From: Pseudomonas persica
GTDB lineage: Bacteria > Pseudomonadota > Gammaproteobacteria > Pseudomonadales > Pseudomonadaceae
NCBI RefSeq assembly: GCF_900291015.1
Contig: NZ_OLKL01000008.1
Coordinates: forward strand, 79,089-143,088
Direction of reading: 5' to 3'
Length of the DNA stretch: 64,000 bases
Every line of letters starts with the position of its first letter. The stretch's first letter is position 1. The notes beneath the pieces were generated by a model. It was not told the origin of the DNA. It ran no database searches and saw only the letters and a list, made by a program, of their open reading frames with translations. Positions 8,536 to 17,292 of the stretch are shown piece by piece. A program made the translations under genes and the position numbers.

Positions 8536-8854
8536 CTTTCCCTGCCTTGGCTTTGTCGCTGCCATGGGACTCCATCATCTTGCCGTGGTCCATGCCTTGC
8601 ATCGAACCATGGTCCATACCCTTCATGGCGTCATGGTCCATACCTTTCATCGAGCCGTGATCCATCCCTTTCATGGCGCCGTGATCCATGCCCTTCATCG
8701 CACCATGGTCCATGCCTTGGGCGCCCTTGGCTTTTGTGGCATCGGCAGGCTGCTGATTGTCGCCGTCGGACCATGATGACGGGGCATAAACGGCAAACAG
8801 GCCGGCCATCGCAGCAGAGAGGAAAAACGCGCTTCGTTTCATTGGCTTGCTCAT
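8525..8854 (-). CDS. Periplasmic MDHG-repeat copper-binding protein
   Basis: A 109-aa product starting [20 protein letters not shown], with a cleavable signal ending near YAPSSWS, followed by a short linker and seven tandem GMDHG(A/S/K)M(K/Q) repeats, then [15 protein letters not shown]. The methionine/histidine repeats match those in CopA and CopB and are typical Cu(I)/Cu(II) ligands. It lies between copA (14 nt) and copB (11-nt overlap), the position where other Pseudomonas have accessory copper-binding genes. It lacks the CopC fold, so I give no gene symbol. An ATG at 8840-8842 is an alternative start four codons later. Confidence 0.82.
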   Translation of the reverse strand: MSKPMKRSAFFLSAAMAGLFAVYAPSSWSDGDNQQPADATKAKGAQGMDHGAMKGMDHGAMKGMDHGSMKGMDHDAMKGMDHGSMQGMDHGKMMESHGSDKAKAGKDAQ

Positions 8855-8868
8855 CTCGGATCTCCAGT

Positions 8869-10638
8869 TCATTCGTCCACACGGACTTCGCGGAACATGC
8901 CCATTTCCATGTGGAACAGCAGGTGACAGTGATAGGCCCAACGTCCTAACGCATCTGCAGTGACGCGGTAGCTTCGTTTTGAGCCAGGCGGCATGTCGAT
9001 TGTGTGTTTGCGCACCATGAAGTTGCCGTTCTCATCCTCCAGGTCACTCCACATGCCATGCAGGTGGATGGGGTGAGTCATCATGGTGTCGTTGACCAGG
9101 GTGATGCGCAGGCGCTCGCCATACTTGAGGCGCAGCGGCTCGGCATCGGAGAACTTGATGCCGTCAAAGGACCAGGCGAACTTCTCCATGTGGCCGGTGA
9201 GGTGCAGCTCGATTGTGCGGCCAGGCGTGCGGCCGTCCGGATCAAGGAAGGTGCTGCGCAGGTCCGCATACGTCAGCACACGGCGGCCGTTGTCACGCAG
9301 CCCGATGCCCGGATCGCCCAGTTTGGGTGTTGGGGTCATCGTCTGCATGTCGACCAGGGGGTTGTTGGTCTCGGAGTCCGGGTGGCTCTGCATGGCCGCG
9401 CTGGTGTCAGCCATGTTGCCATGGTCCATGCCGGCCATGTTGCCGTGATCCATACCAGGCATGCTGCCGTGGTCCATGTCGGCCACGTCGCCATGGTCCA
9501 TGCCAGGCATGCCGCCATGGTCCATACCCATATCGCTCATGGCAATGAGTGGCCGTGGGTCGACAGCTGGAACAGGGGCTTGCAAGCCTTCGCGAACAGC
9601 CAGGGTGCCCCTGGAATACCCGGTACGGTCCATGGATTGAGCGAAAATGGTGTACGCCTGCTCGCTTTCGGGCTCGACGATGACATCGTAGGTTTCGGCA
9701 ACGGCGATGCGGAACTCGTCGACCGAAACGGGTTTGACATGCTGCCCATCCGCCGCGACAACCGTCATCTTCAGGCCGGGAATTCGCACATCGAAATACG
9801 TCATGGCCGAGCCGTTGATGAAGCGCAGGCGGATTTTCTCGCCCGGCTTGAACACGCCCGTCCAGTTACCGTCCGGGGCCTGGCCGTTCATCAGGTAGGT
9901 GTAGGTGTAGCCGCTCACGTCAGCGAGATCGGTGGGGCTCATCTTCATCTCGGCCCACATCTTGCGGTCGGCTACCGCAGCGGACCAGCCCATTTCGCTC
10001 ACGTCGTTGACGAAATCACCCACCGTGCGCTTGTGGTAGTTGTAGTAGTCAGACTGCTTCTTGAGCTTGGCCAGCACCCGGTGAGGGTCTTCATCCGTCC
10101 AGTCGCTGAGCATGACCACATAATCGCGGTCATAAGTGAATGGCTCAGGTTCTTTCGCATCGATGACCAGGGCGCCGTACACCCCGACCTGCTCCTGGAA
10201 GCCGGAGTGGCTGTGGTACCAGTAGGTGCCGTTCTGCTGGACCTTGAACTTGTACTCATACATGCCGTCGGGGGCGATGCCATGGAAGCTCAGGCCCGGT
10301 ACGCCGTCCATGTTTGCCGGCAGGATGATGCCGTGCCAGTGGATGGAGGTGTCCTGCTGCAGGCGGTTGCGCACACGCAGCGTGACAGTATCGCCTTCGC
10401 GCCAGCGCAGAATGGGCCCGGGTATGGAGCCGTTGATGGCCATCGCTGTACGCGCAGCGCCGGTAATGTTGACCGGCAGCTCACCGATGTAGAGGTCGAA
10501 GTCGGTGCCGCTCAGCACATTCGGTTGGCCGGGGCTGGTCACGGCCCAGACCGGCGCGCGCCACATGCCCAACCCACCCAGTAGTCCGGTAGCGGCCAGG
10601 CCTTTGACGAAGGAGCGTCTGGTAGTTTTGCTTTGCAT
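8869..10638 (-). CDS. copA: Multicopper oxidase, copper resistance protein CopA
   Basis: 589-aa periplasmic multicopper oxidase that oxidises Cu(I) and binds several copper ions. A twin-arginine signal is clear: [19 protein letters not shown]. Three cupredoxin domains follow with copper-ligand motifs [32 protein letters not shown] and [13 protein letters not shown]. Between the second and third domains, around residues 365-410, lies a Met/His-rich segment ([20 protein letters not shown] and further repeats) characteristic of plasmid-type CopA/PcoA rather than CueO. First gene of the cop operon; a CopR-like operator is 130 nt upstream. No copRS pair is present in the window, so regulation would come from elsewhere. 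Confidence 0.96.
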   Translation of the reverse strand: MQSKTTRRSFVKGLAATGLLGGLGMWRAPVWAVTSPGQPNVLSGTDFDLYIGELPVNITGAARTAMAINGSIPGPILRWREGDTVTLRVRNRLQQDTSIHWHGIILPANMDGVPGLSFHGIAPDGMYEYKFKVQQNGTYWYHSHSGFQEQVGVYGALVIDAKEPEPFTYDRDYVVMLSDWTDEDPHRVLAKLKKQSDYYNYHKRTVGDFVNDVSEMGWSAAVADRKMWAEMKMSPTDLADVSGYTYTYLMNGQAPDGNWTGVFKPGEKIRLRFINGSAMTYFDVRIPGLKMTVVAADGQHVKPVSVDEFRIAVAETYDVIVEPESEQAYTIFAQSMDRTGYSRGTLAVREGLQAPVPAVDPRPLIAMSDMGMDHGGMPGMDHGDVADMDHGSMPGMDHGNMAGMDHGNMADTSAAMQSHPDSETNNPLVDMQTMTPTPKLGDPGIGLRDNGRRVLTYADLRSTFLDPDGRTPGRTIELHLTGHMEKFAWSFDGIKFSDAEPLRLKYGERLRITLVNDTMMTHPIHLHGMWSDLEDENGNFMVRKHTIDMPPGSKRSYRVTADALGRWAYHCHLLFHMEMGMFREVRVDE

Positions 10639-11027
10639 GCCGTTGCGTCCAGTCAGTCGAAAAGTTGCTGGTATTCAGGCGGGTGAATGACCCAGCCCGT
10701 GGGGCGAGAAGCCCCCACAATCTTCCTTCACGCTAGCGGACCTGCGCTGTCAGCTGGCTGAGCTATAGATTACTTTTCTGTCAGCTTGCGGTGGGTCAAA
10801 TTCAGTAAGCGCGCCGCGCACCCTGTGGGAGCGGGTTCACCCGCGAAGAATGCGACGCGATATATGGCACCGGCTATGCCGGTGTTCGCGGGTAAACCCG
10901 CTCCCACAAGGCCCCTGCTAATTCAATGAGTTATGTGCAGTCCTGTGGGAGCGGGCGTGCCCGCGAAGGGCTCCCCAGTAAAGCCTGTAGAAATCTTCCT
11001 GCAGCGTACGGCTCATTGGCCTGGCCG
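10639..11027. other. Intergenic: cop promoter region plus REP cluster
   Basis: No gene is seen here. The left part holds the copA promoter region. The right part holds three REP units: 10822-10848 and 10883-10909 facing each other, and a third at 10942-10968 with the variant core GCGGGCGTGCCCGCG. Confidence 0.75.
10769..10784 (-). promoter_or_regulatory. Putative CopR box upstream of copA
   Basis: On the minus strand the sequence reads CTGACAGAAAAGTAAT, which fits the CTGACA-N5-GTAAT pattern that I recall being reported for CopR in Pseudomonas. A second CTGACA half-site is at 10748-10753. The site is about 130 nt upstream of the copA start, and a TATAGC-like -10 follows at about 10763-10768. 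The two-component regulator itself is not in this window. Confidence 0.6.
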
Positions 11028-12224
11028 CTACTCACTGCGTAGCGCCGCCACCGGATGCAGGCGGGCGGCCCGCAGTGCCGGAGCCAGGCCGGCGAGAACC
11101 CCCAGCACCGCCGCCAGCAGCAGCGCCAGTAGCAGAAACAGCGGATGCAGCGCCAAGGGCAGGCTCGGCATGGCCAGGTGCAGTAGCCCGAGCAGGATGC
11201 CCATCAACAGCAGGCCAAGCAAGCCACCGGCCAGGGACAGCAGCGTCGCTTCGGCGAGAAACAGCCCGAGCACCTGCCGCGGGCTGGCACCAATCGCCCG
11301 CAACAGGCCGATTTCCGCCGTGCGCTCGGCCACAGTGGTGGTCATGATGGTGAGAATGCCGACCGCGCCGACCAACAGGGAAATGCCCCCCAAGGCACCG
11401 ATGGCCAGGCTCAGGGTGCCGAGAACGCGGTTGAAGCTGCGCAGCATGTCGTCCTGGGTGGTCAGGCTGAAGTCCTCCGCCCCGTGCCGTTCGCCGAGCA
11501 CCTGGCGAATCTGCCGGCTCAACACCCGCGACGTGGTGCCTGCGCCGAACACCACATGGGCTTTGACCACCCCGGTGCGGTTGAACAGGCTTTCGGCCCA
11601 GTCCACCGGGATGTAGGCGATATCGTCGAGGTTGAAGCCGAGCAACTGGCCTTTCTCCGCCATCACGCCGATCACCCGGAAACGCACGCCGCCGACGCGG
11701 ATCAGCTCGCCCAGCGGATTGCGCGTGCCGAACAGCTCGGCACGCAGCTGATGACCGAGCACCACATAGGGCGGCGAACGGCCGTCACGGGCTGCGGGCA
11801 GGAACTCGCCCAGGCTCAGTTGCATGCGCCAGGCCTGTGCCAGTTGATGGCCGCCACCGAGAATGTCGCTGCGCCGGTTCAGTTGACCGAACTGGATATC
11901 CCCGCTGCCCTGAATGATCGGCACCGCCGCCTCGACATGCGGCAAGCGCCGCAGGGCGTCGGTGTCACTGATGGTCAGTGGCCGTACACTGCCGAGCAGG
12001 CCGCCGAGGCCGCTGGTCTGGGTTTTGCCTGGGCGCACGGTAATGATCCGCGTACCGAACTGCGAGAAGTTCTCCAGCACATGGCCGCGCACGCCTTCGC
12101 CTATGGCCGTGAGCAGTGCCACGGCGGCGATCCCGATCGCTACCCCGAGCAGGGTCAGCAGGCTGCGCAAGGGGCGACAGGTCAGCGCCGAGCTGGTCAA
12201 CCGGAAACCATCTTGCCAGCGCAT
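11028..12224 (-). CDS. ABC exporter permease 1 (MacB/FtsX type)
   Basis: 398-aa inner-membrane protein with the FtsX/MacB layout: one N-terminal transmembrane helix ([20 protein letters not shown]), a large periplasmic MacB-like domain (about residues 50-265), and three C-terminal helices ending in the cytosolic PALRAARLHPVAALRSE motif typical of MacB-family permeases. It starts with an ATG at 12222-12224 that overlaps the stop of the second permease (ATGA). The gene set fusion protein, ATPase, permease, permease suggests export of a peptide, lipid or small toxic compound to or across the outer membrane. No TolC-like gene is beside it and the substrate cannot be told. Confidence 0.88.
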   Translation of the reverse strand: MRWQDGFRLTSSALTCRPLRSLLTLLGVAIGIAAVALLTAIGEGVRGHVLENFSQFGTRIITVRPGKTQTSGLGGLLGSVRPLTISDTDALRRLPHVEAAVPIIQGSGDIQFGQLNRRSDILGGGHQLAQAWRMQLSLGEFLPAARDGRSPPYVVLGHQLRAELFGTRNPLGELIRVGGVRFRVIGVMAEKGQLLGFNLDDIAYIPVDWAESLFNRTGVVKAHVVFGAGTTSRVLSRQIRQVLGERHGAEDFSLTTQDDMLRSFNRVLGTLSLAIGALGGISLLVGAVGILTIMTTTVAERTAEIGLLRAIGASPRQVLGLFLAEATLLSLAGGLLGLLLMGILLGLLHLAMPSLPLALHPLFLLLALLLAAVLGVLAGLAPALRAARLHPVAALRSE

Positions 12225-13435
12225 CAGTGCGCTCCCGGCGGGCGTAACGCCGCCACCGGCTCCAGCGCCGCGGCCCGAGCGGCCGGTAGCCAGGCGAACA
12301 GCAGCGCCGTGCCGAGTGCCAGCAGCACCGCACCAGCCCGCGCCCACCAAGGGGCATGGAGCGGCAGATCGAACGCCAGGCGCCCCAGCCAGAGCAGGGT
12401 TTCGGCCAGCAGCAGGCCCGCCAGCGCCCCCGTCAGGGCCAGCAGCGCCGCCTCGCCGAGGAACAGCAGGCGCAGCTGCGCCGCCGTCCCGCCTATGGCT
12501 TTGAGCAGGCCGATCTCGGCGCTGCGCTGGCTCACTGCAATCCAGGTCACGTTCATGATCAGGATGCCTGCCACCAGCAGGCTGATCGCGGCAATCCCGG
12601 CCACCGCCAGGGTCAGCACTGCGAGTATCTGGTCGAAGGCGCTGAGCAGGCTGTCCTGGCTGACCAGGGTGACGTCTTCCTCACCCTCGTGGCGCTCCTT
12701 GAGCGCGGCGATTATCAGCCGCTGGCTACGGTCGAGAAAACTCGGACCATGCACCTCGACAAACACCCGCGACAACCCTTCGCTATTGAACAAGGCCTGG
12801 GCACTGGCCACCGGGATGATCAACATCTCGGCGAAATCCATGCCCAGGGATTCGCCCCGCTCACCAAGGATACCGACCACCCGGAAGCGCCGGTCGCCGG
12901 CGCGCAACCATTCACCCAGGGCCGGGCGTGCACCGAACAGCTCGCGCCGGAGTTTGCCGCCGATCACGCAGACGGCCTCGGCCTGCTCAGGGTCCAGCGC
13001 CGGCAGGGGCTGGCCCCGGACGACCGTCAGTTGGCGAATGGCGAAGAAGTCCGGGGTGGTGCCCAGAGTCAGCACCTCACGATTGCGGTTGCCGACTATC
13101 ACCTCCATCTGCCCGGCCTGCTGCGGCGCAACCCGGCGGATGCCCGGCAACCGGCTGATGGCCTGGACATCCTGCAAGGTCAACTCGTGCGGCGTCAGGC
13201 CGGTGAGCGGCGGCATTCGCCCCGTGGTTTCCTTGCGGCCCGGGAAAACGATCAGAATGTCGCGTCCGAGCAGCGAGAACTCGTTCAGGACAAAGGCCCG
13301 CGCCCCTGCGCCGAGACCGGTGAGCAGGTTGACCGCAACCACCCCGATAGCGATGGCCAGCAGTAGCATCAGGCTGCGCGAACGATGCCCACGCAAGGCG
13401 CCGAGCCAGAAGCCCAGGGCATCGGCTGCGCGCAT
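12224..13435 (-). CDS. ABC exporter permease 2 (MacB/FtsX type)
   Basis: 403-aa permease, paralogous in layout to the next gene: N-terminal helix (SLMLLLAIAIGVVAVNLLTG), periplasmic domain with IRRVAPQQAGQMEVIVGNRN, and three C-terminal helices ending LPAARAAALEPVAALRP. MacB works as a homodimer, so two different permeases imply a heterodimer, as in LolCE. The start overlaps the ATPase stop (13435-13437), and the stop overlaps permease 1, so the three genes are translationally coupled. Weak identity between the two permeases suggests an old duplication. Confidence 0.87.
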   Translation of the reverse strand: MRAADALGFWLGALRGHRSRSLMLLLAIAIGVVAVNLLTGLGAGARAFVLNEFSLLGRDILIVFPGRKETTGRMPPLTGLTPHELTLQDVQAISRLPGIRRVAPQQAGQMEVIVGNRNREVLTLGTTPDFFAIRQLTVVRGQPLPALDPEQAEAVCVIGGKLRRELFGARPALGEWLRAGDRRFRVVGILGERGESLGMDFAEMLIIPVASAQALFNSEGLSRVFVEVHGPSFLDRSQRLIIAALKERHEGEEDVTLVSQDSLLSAFDQILAVLTLAVAGIAAISLLVAGILIMNVTWIAVSQRSAEIGLLKAIGGTAAQLRLLFLGEAALLALTGALAGLLLAETLLWLGRLAFDLPLHAPWWARAGAVLLALGTALLFAWLPAARAAALEPVAALRPPGAH

Positions 13436-14121
13436 CAGGCCAGCGCCCGCTGCGGCGCAATACTGTGGATACGCCCGTCACGCATGCGCAACTGGCGCTG
13501 TGCGCGCGCACCCAGGCTGGCATCGTGGGTCACCACTATCAGGGTCAGGCCCTCGCCATTGAGCTCCTCCAGCAGGCTGAAGACCTCGGCGCCGGCCTGG
13601 CTATCGAGATTGCCGGTAGGCTCGTCGGCCAACAACAGTGCCGGTTGCATGACCATCGCCCGGGCGATCGCGACGCGCTGGCGCTGGCCACCGGACAGCT
13701 CGGCCGGGCGGTGGGCAAGGCGCTCGCCCAGCCCCAGGCGTGCCACCAATTGGCTGCTGCGCTTGCGCCGTTGCGCCGCACCGATGCCGGCGAGGACCAT
13801 CGGCAGCTCGATGTTTTCCAGCACCGTCAGCCGTGCGATCAGGTGGTAGGACTGGAACACGAAACCTATCAGTCGGCTGCGCAACTGGGCGCGGCGCGCC
13901 TCGCTCAGTGCCGCCGTGGCCTCGCCCTGCAGCCAGTATTCGCCGGCGCTCGGCGCATCGAGCAGACCGAGGATGTTCAGCAGGGTCGACTTGCCCGAGC
14001 CCGACGGGCCCATCACCGCCATGTAGTCACCGGCGGCGATGTCCAGATCCAGGCCGTCCAGCCCCATCACCTGCTGTTCGCCCAGCTGGAAGCTGCGGCT
14101 ACCGCCGCGCAGGCGGATCAT
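13435..14121 (-). CDS. ABC exporter ATPase (MacB/LolD type)
   Basis: 228-aa ATP-binding subunit with Walker A MGPSGSGKSTLLNILG, Q-loop VFQSYHLI, ABC signature LSGGQRQRVAIARAM, Walker B ALLLADEPTGNLD and H-loop VVTHD. The pattern LDxPxxGxxxLxG and the signature place it in the LolD/MacB ATPase group. Overlaps of 4 nt with the fusion-protein gene upstream and with permease 2 downstream show a tightly coupled operon. Confidence 0.94.
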   Translation of the reverse strand: MIRLRGGSRSFQLGEQQVMGLDGLDLDIAAGDYMAVMGPSGSGKSTLLNILGLLDAPSAGEYWLQGEATAALSEARRAQLRSRLIGFVFQSYHLIARLTVLENIELPMVLAGIGAAQRRKRSSQLVARLGLGERLAHRPAELSGGQRQRVAIARAMVMQPALLLADEPTGNLDSQAGAEVFSLLEELNGEGLTLIVVTHDASLGARAQRQLRMRDGRIHSIAPQRALA

Positions 14122-15269
14122 TTTTCAGTCTCCGTGGCATCCAGCGGGATCACTGCCACGGTATCCTTGAGCCCTTCCTGCTCGAGGCTGGCGACTATAC
14201 GCGCATCCTCGTCCAGCCCGGCGAGCACCTCGGTCCAGCGCCAGTTGCTCAACCCGGTTTGCACTTGCACCTCGCGCAACACCCGGGCGCTCGGGTCATA
14301 TCGCAGTACGCGCTGCCCCTCCAGCAAGGTCTCGGTGGGGATGCGCAAAGCACCTGCGTGCTGCTCCAGGAGGATCTCGACGTCGGCACTGTAGCCGGTG
14401 AGCAGGGCCAGATCCGCCGGTGGCTGGTCGAAGCGCACCTCGACATCGACGGTGCGCGCCTGCTTCTCCAGTTCACGCACATAGGGTGCGATGCGGCTGA
14501 CGCGGCCGACGAAATGCTGGCCACGGAAGGCATCCAGGCTGATCCGCACGGCGGTTCCGGGGTGAACCCGGGCAGCGTCCACCTCATCGATCGGTGCCTC
14601 GACATACAGGCAGCTGTCGTCGATCAGGTCAACTGCCGGCGGCGTGGGAATACCTGGCGGTGAAGGGGTGACGAACTCGCCGAGTTCGCCGTTGATTTCT
14701 GCGACGATGCCGGCGAATGGCGCACGCAGGGTGGTCTGTTCCAGCAGTGAGCGCTGCAATTGCAGGCTGGCGTCGGCCTCGCGGATCAGCACGGCACTGG
14801 CAGTGCACATCAGCTTCGCCAGGTTAGCCTTGGTTGTGGCCTGATCGAGGCGATCGGCGGCAATCAACTTGCGGTCCGCCAGCTGGCCCAGGCGATCAAG
14901 GTCGCGCCGGTCCAGCAGCGCTTGCTGGCAGCGCTGTTCGCGGGTGTTGCGTTGGGCCTCCAGCCGCGCCTCGGCCTCCTGCAGCCTGGCCTGTTGCTCG
15001 TCCTGCCGCAGGCGCATGAGTACCTGGCCCGGCTGGACCCGCTGGCCCTCACTGACCAGCAACTCGGCAACCTGGCCGCCGACATTGAAGGACAGGTGCG
15101 AGCGTCGACAGGACTTCAGCGTACCCGCGCGCGTGTTGGCCACCACCGTTTCCACCGGCCCTCGCTCAACCTCCAGGAGCTTGACCGGCAACGGCTGCGG
15201 TCGACTCAACCAGCCGCCCAACACCACTAGACAAGCCAGTATCGACGAGCCAATCAATAATTTGCGCAT
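14118..15269 (-). CDS. HlyD-family periplasmic adaptor (membrane fusion protein)
   Basis: 383-aa membrane fusion protein: N-terminal anchor (MRKLLIGSSILACLVVLGGWL), a split lipoyl domain (HLSFNVGGQVAELLVSEGQRVQPGQVL ... LRAPFAGIVAEINGELGEFV) flanking a coiled-coil hairpin at roughly residues 90-170, then beta-barrel and C-terminal domains. It would link the ABC permeases to an outer-membrane channel. The ATG at 15267-15269 is chosen because GGAGGAGG ends 8-9 nt upstream; a GTG at 15276-15278 is directly against that SD and so less likely. Unusual cysteines occur in the hairpin (REQRCQQ, KLMCTAS) and just before the lipoyl domain (KSCRRS). Confidence 0.9.
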   Translation of the reverse strand: MRKLLIGSSILACLVVLGGWLSRPQPLPVKLLEVERGPVETVVANTRAGTLKSCRRSHLSFNVGGQVAELLVSEGQRVQPGQVLMRLRQDEQQARLQEAEARLEAQRNTREQRCQQALLDRRDLDRLGQLADRKLIAADRLDQATTKANLAKLMCTASAVLIREADASLQLQRSLLEQTTLRAPFAGIVAEINGELGEFVTPSPPGIPTPPAVDLIDDSCLYVEAPIDEVDAARVHPGTAVRISLDAFRGQHFVGRVSRIAPYVRELEKQARTVDVEVRFDQPPADLALLTGYSADVEILLEQHAGALRIPTETLLEGQRVLRYDPSARVLREVQVQTGLSNWRWTEVLAGLDEDARIVASLEQEGLKDTVAVIPLDATETEK

Positions 15270-15710
15270 GGCCTGCACCTCCTCCCATATGGCTTGAGCC
15301 TAGATCAGGAGGGTGAAAGCTCCATGCAAAACGTCATTTATCCGACTATTTTCGGATGAGCGTCAGCGCAGTGTCAGATAAATGGCGAATGAGATTATTT
15401 TCGCACTCGCGCCTGCGATTTCCCTGCCATAGGAAACCTGCAGAAAGCTCCAGAGGATGAGAATGGGTTTTATTCTGGCATTAAAAAGCCGGCTTGTGGC
15501 CGGCTTCTCGGGGACGCTTCCGACTAATTTTTGGTAAGCCGCAATCGCCTTAACTGTGTGGCCATCAAGGGCCTGAAAGAGATGGCAGATGCCCGTGTGG
15601 GATATCGCCGAGCCCTCTGGACCGCGGCTCGCGCCGGTCTGGGGCTTAATGTGCGGCGTAGCATACAAGGGCGCGCGCGGGATGCCCAGCAAAAAATGGC
15701 ACAGGTTGTT
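15270..15710. other. 441-nt stretch without a convincing gene
   Basis: Contains a 6-bp hairpin atccga/tcggat near 15339-15356 upstream of the adaptor gene and a strong terminator at 15482-15507. The rest (15510-15710) is the 3' flank of the XRE gene. Open frames here, including one of 109 codons on the minus strand across the terminator, have no recognisable motif or ribosome binding site and I do not call them. Confidence 0.6.
15482..15507 (-). terminator. Rho-independent terminator downstream of XRE gene
   Basis: On the minus strand AGCCGGC-CACAA-GCCGGCT followed by TTTTT forms a 7-bp GC-rich stem and U-run. It lies about 205 nt past the stop of the XRE regulator, leaving a long 3' UTR, and about 215 nt before the adaptor gene start. 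Confidence 0.8.
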
Positions 15711-16412
15711 TCAGCCGGGCCGGTGCTGGCGGAAATGCGACCAGTGGAACACCCAGCCAAGGACTTCCAGCCCTTGTGCCTGGCGCTGGGCGGCGGTGTA
15801 GCGTTCAACCGCATAGTTGCGCCGATCATGGCTGTGCAGGTACAGCGTGCCGTGCTGGCCGAGGCTGAGGTTGTTCACCCTGAGCGCGCCGTTGTGCAGC
15901 AGCGCATAGGTTTCGCCCTCGAATACCTGAGTCATGCCCAGGTCGATGGCCAGGGTGGCCTGCAGCGGAATCAGCGGGGTCATGTTGCTGGCAGGCATGG
16001 CCAGGCAGATGGCGTTGTCGGCATGCACACCCAACACTTTCAGGGCTTTCGCGGGTAGGCACAGGTGCTTGCTGGGCACGGGCGACAGCAGGCCGTTGTG
16101 CAGTTCGTAAAAAGGCACCTTCAGTGCCCGGCCGCCTTGCACCGCCAGCGGCGTGGGCGGGTTGGCGGGCGCCGGCCCGGGCGGGCAGTTGCGCAGGATC
16201 GGGTTGTGGTGTTTGGGGCCTTCGCCCGTGCGCAACCAGCGACGATGCACACAGAACAGGTCGGCCAGTTCGTCCAGCCGGGCCAGGGGTACGCCGCGGT
16301 TGAACCAGTTGTTGACGTGCTGGGGGGTGACGCTGCGTTGGGCGGCGAAATCGGAAGCGGTCAGGCCACATTCGTGGAGCAGGGCTTTGAGGCGGTCGCC
16401 GGATGTGTTCAT
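15711..16412 (-). CDS. XRE-family regulator with S24 (LexA/CI-like) C-terminal domain
   Basis: 233-aa DNA-binding protein. Residues 1-60 form a Cro/CI-type helix-turn-helix (LKALLHECGLTASDFAAQRSVTPQHVNNWFNRGVPLARL). After a Pro-rich linker the C-terminal half resembles S24 repressor domains: PASNMTPLIPLQATLAIDLGM, then YALLHNGALRVNNL. The serine of the catalytic pair appears present (ASNM), but the lysine position reads Arg in LRVNNL, so self-cleavage is doubtful. The start ATG at 16410-16412 is preferred over an upstream in-frame ATG. Two small CTAC/GTAG palindromes lie 70-100 nt upstream and may be its own operator. Not part of any recognisable prophage here. Confidence 0.8.
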   Translation of the reverse strand: MNTSGDRLKALLHECGLTASDFAAQRSVTPQHVNNWFNRGVPLARLDELADLFCVHRRWLRTGEGPKHHNPILRNCPPGPAPANPPTPLAVQGGRALKVPFYELHNGLLSPVPSKHLCLPAKALKVLGVHADNAICLAMPASNMTPLIPLQATLAIDLGMTQVFEGETYALLHNGALRVNNLSLGQHGTLYLHSHDRRNYAVERYTAAQRQAQGLEVLGWVFHWSHFRQHRPG

Positions 16413-16480
16413 GGCGGCGAGTGTAGCGACGGGGTGCCAGCAAGGATATGAACTGGATGTTGATGGAATTTGTGTGAAAA

Positions 16481-16514
16481 CTACCTGTTTGTAGGGCATT
16501 GGCGTAGGACTACG
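16481..16514. promoter_or_regulatory. Paired CTAC/GTAG palindromes upstream of XRE gene
   Basis: CTAC-ctgttt-GTAG at 16481-16494 and CGTAGGACTACG at 16503-16514, the latter a perfect 12-nt palindrome. They are 70-100 nt upstream of the regulator start and share half-sites, as expected of an autoregulatory operator. Inference only. Confidence 0.35.
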
Positions 16515-16629
16515 TAGGATTTTTTACCTCCCGAGCAAATGCGCGCTCCCACAGGGATCGCGCCAGCTTTTAGAAGTGCCGCAAAGGCAGGTCATCCAGT
16601 GCCAGGGCTGCAAGCAACCCATCAGGCAA

Positions 16630-16657
16630 TAAAAAAACCCCGCCAGGGCGGGGTTCT
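16630..16657 (-). terminator. Terminator of ppa
   Basis: Minus strand CCCCGCC-CT-GGCGGGG followed by a run of seven or more T, starting 15 nt after the ppa stop. A textbook intrinsic terminator. Confidence 0.92.
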
Positions 16658-16671
16658 TCATGCCACCGGTA

Positions 16672-17199
16672 TCAGCCCTTGTAGGCAGCAACCGATTTGG
16701 TGATCGCGGCACGGGCGGCGTCAGCACCTTCCCAGCCTTCGATCTTGACCCACTTGCCCTTCTCGAGATCTTTGTAGTTGGCAAAGAAGTGCTCGATCTG
16801 CTGGATCAGCAGGGCTGGCAGGTCGGTGTATTCCTTCACGTCAACATACAGCTGCGACAGCTTGTCGTGAGGAACAGCGATGACCTTGGCGTCGCCGCCG
16901 CCGTCGTCGGTCATGTTCAGTACGCCGACCGGACGGGCGCGGATAACCGAACCTGGGGCTACCGGGTAAGGGGTAACGACCAGCACATCCAGTGGATCAC
17001 CGTCATCGGCCAGGGTGTTCGGGATGTAGCCGTAGTTGGCTGGGTAGAACATCGGGGTAGCCATGAAACGGTCGACGAACAGGGTATCGCTGTCCTTGTC
17101 GATCTCGTATTTGATCGGCGCGTGGTTGGCCGGGATCTCGATGGCGACGTAGATGTCGTTCGGCAGGTCTTTGCCCGCCGGAATCTTGCTGTAGCTCAT
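16672..17199 (-). CDS. ppa: Inorganic pyrophosphatase (family I)
   Basis: Hydrolyses pyrophosphate from biosynthetic reactions to phosphate, in the cytoplasm, with Mg. The 175-aa length equals that of the E. coli enzyme. Active-site motifs are intact: [39 protein letters not shown] with the D(S/G)DPxD signature, and [15 protein letters not shown] near the C-terminus. It is followed by its own terminator and preceded by a short gap from the M90 peptidase gene, so it is probably expressed alone. Confidence 0.97.
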   Translation of the reverse strand: MSYSKIPAGKDLPNDIYVAIEIPANHAPIKYEIDKDSDTLFVDRFMATPMFYPANYGYIPNTLADDGDPLDVLVVTPYPVAPGSVIRARPVGVLNMTDDGGGDAKVIAVPHDKLSQLYVDVKEYTDLPALLIQQIEHFFANYKDLEKGKWVKIEGWEGADAARAAITKSVAAYKG

Positions 17200-17292
17200 T
17201 GGGCAGTGCCCCCGTGTTTGACCAAAAAAGTGGCGGCGATTATAGGCACATTCTGCATGGGCATGCCACGCCTGGCCTGATGTGCGGCCCCG

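Noticed and set aside
15363..15692. A 109-codon minus-strand frame downstream of the XRE gene
   Set aside because: It reads straight through a strong terminator, has no SD and no recognisable motif.
16535..16565. cgctcccacaggg fragment near 16550 as a REP
   Set aside because: Only about half of a unit, with no palindromic core left.
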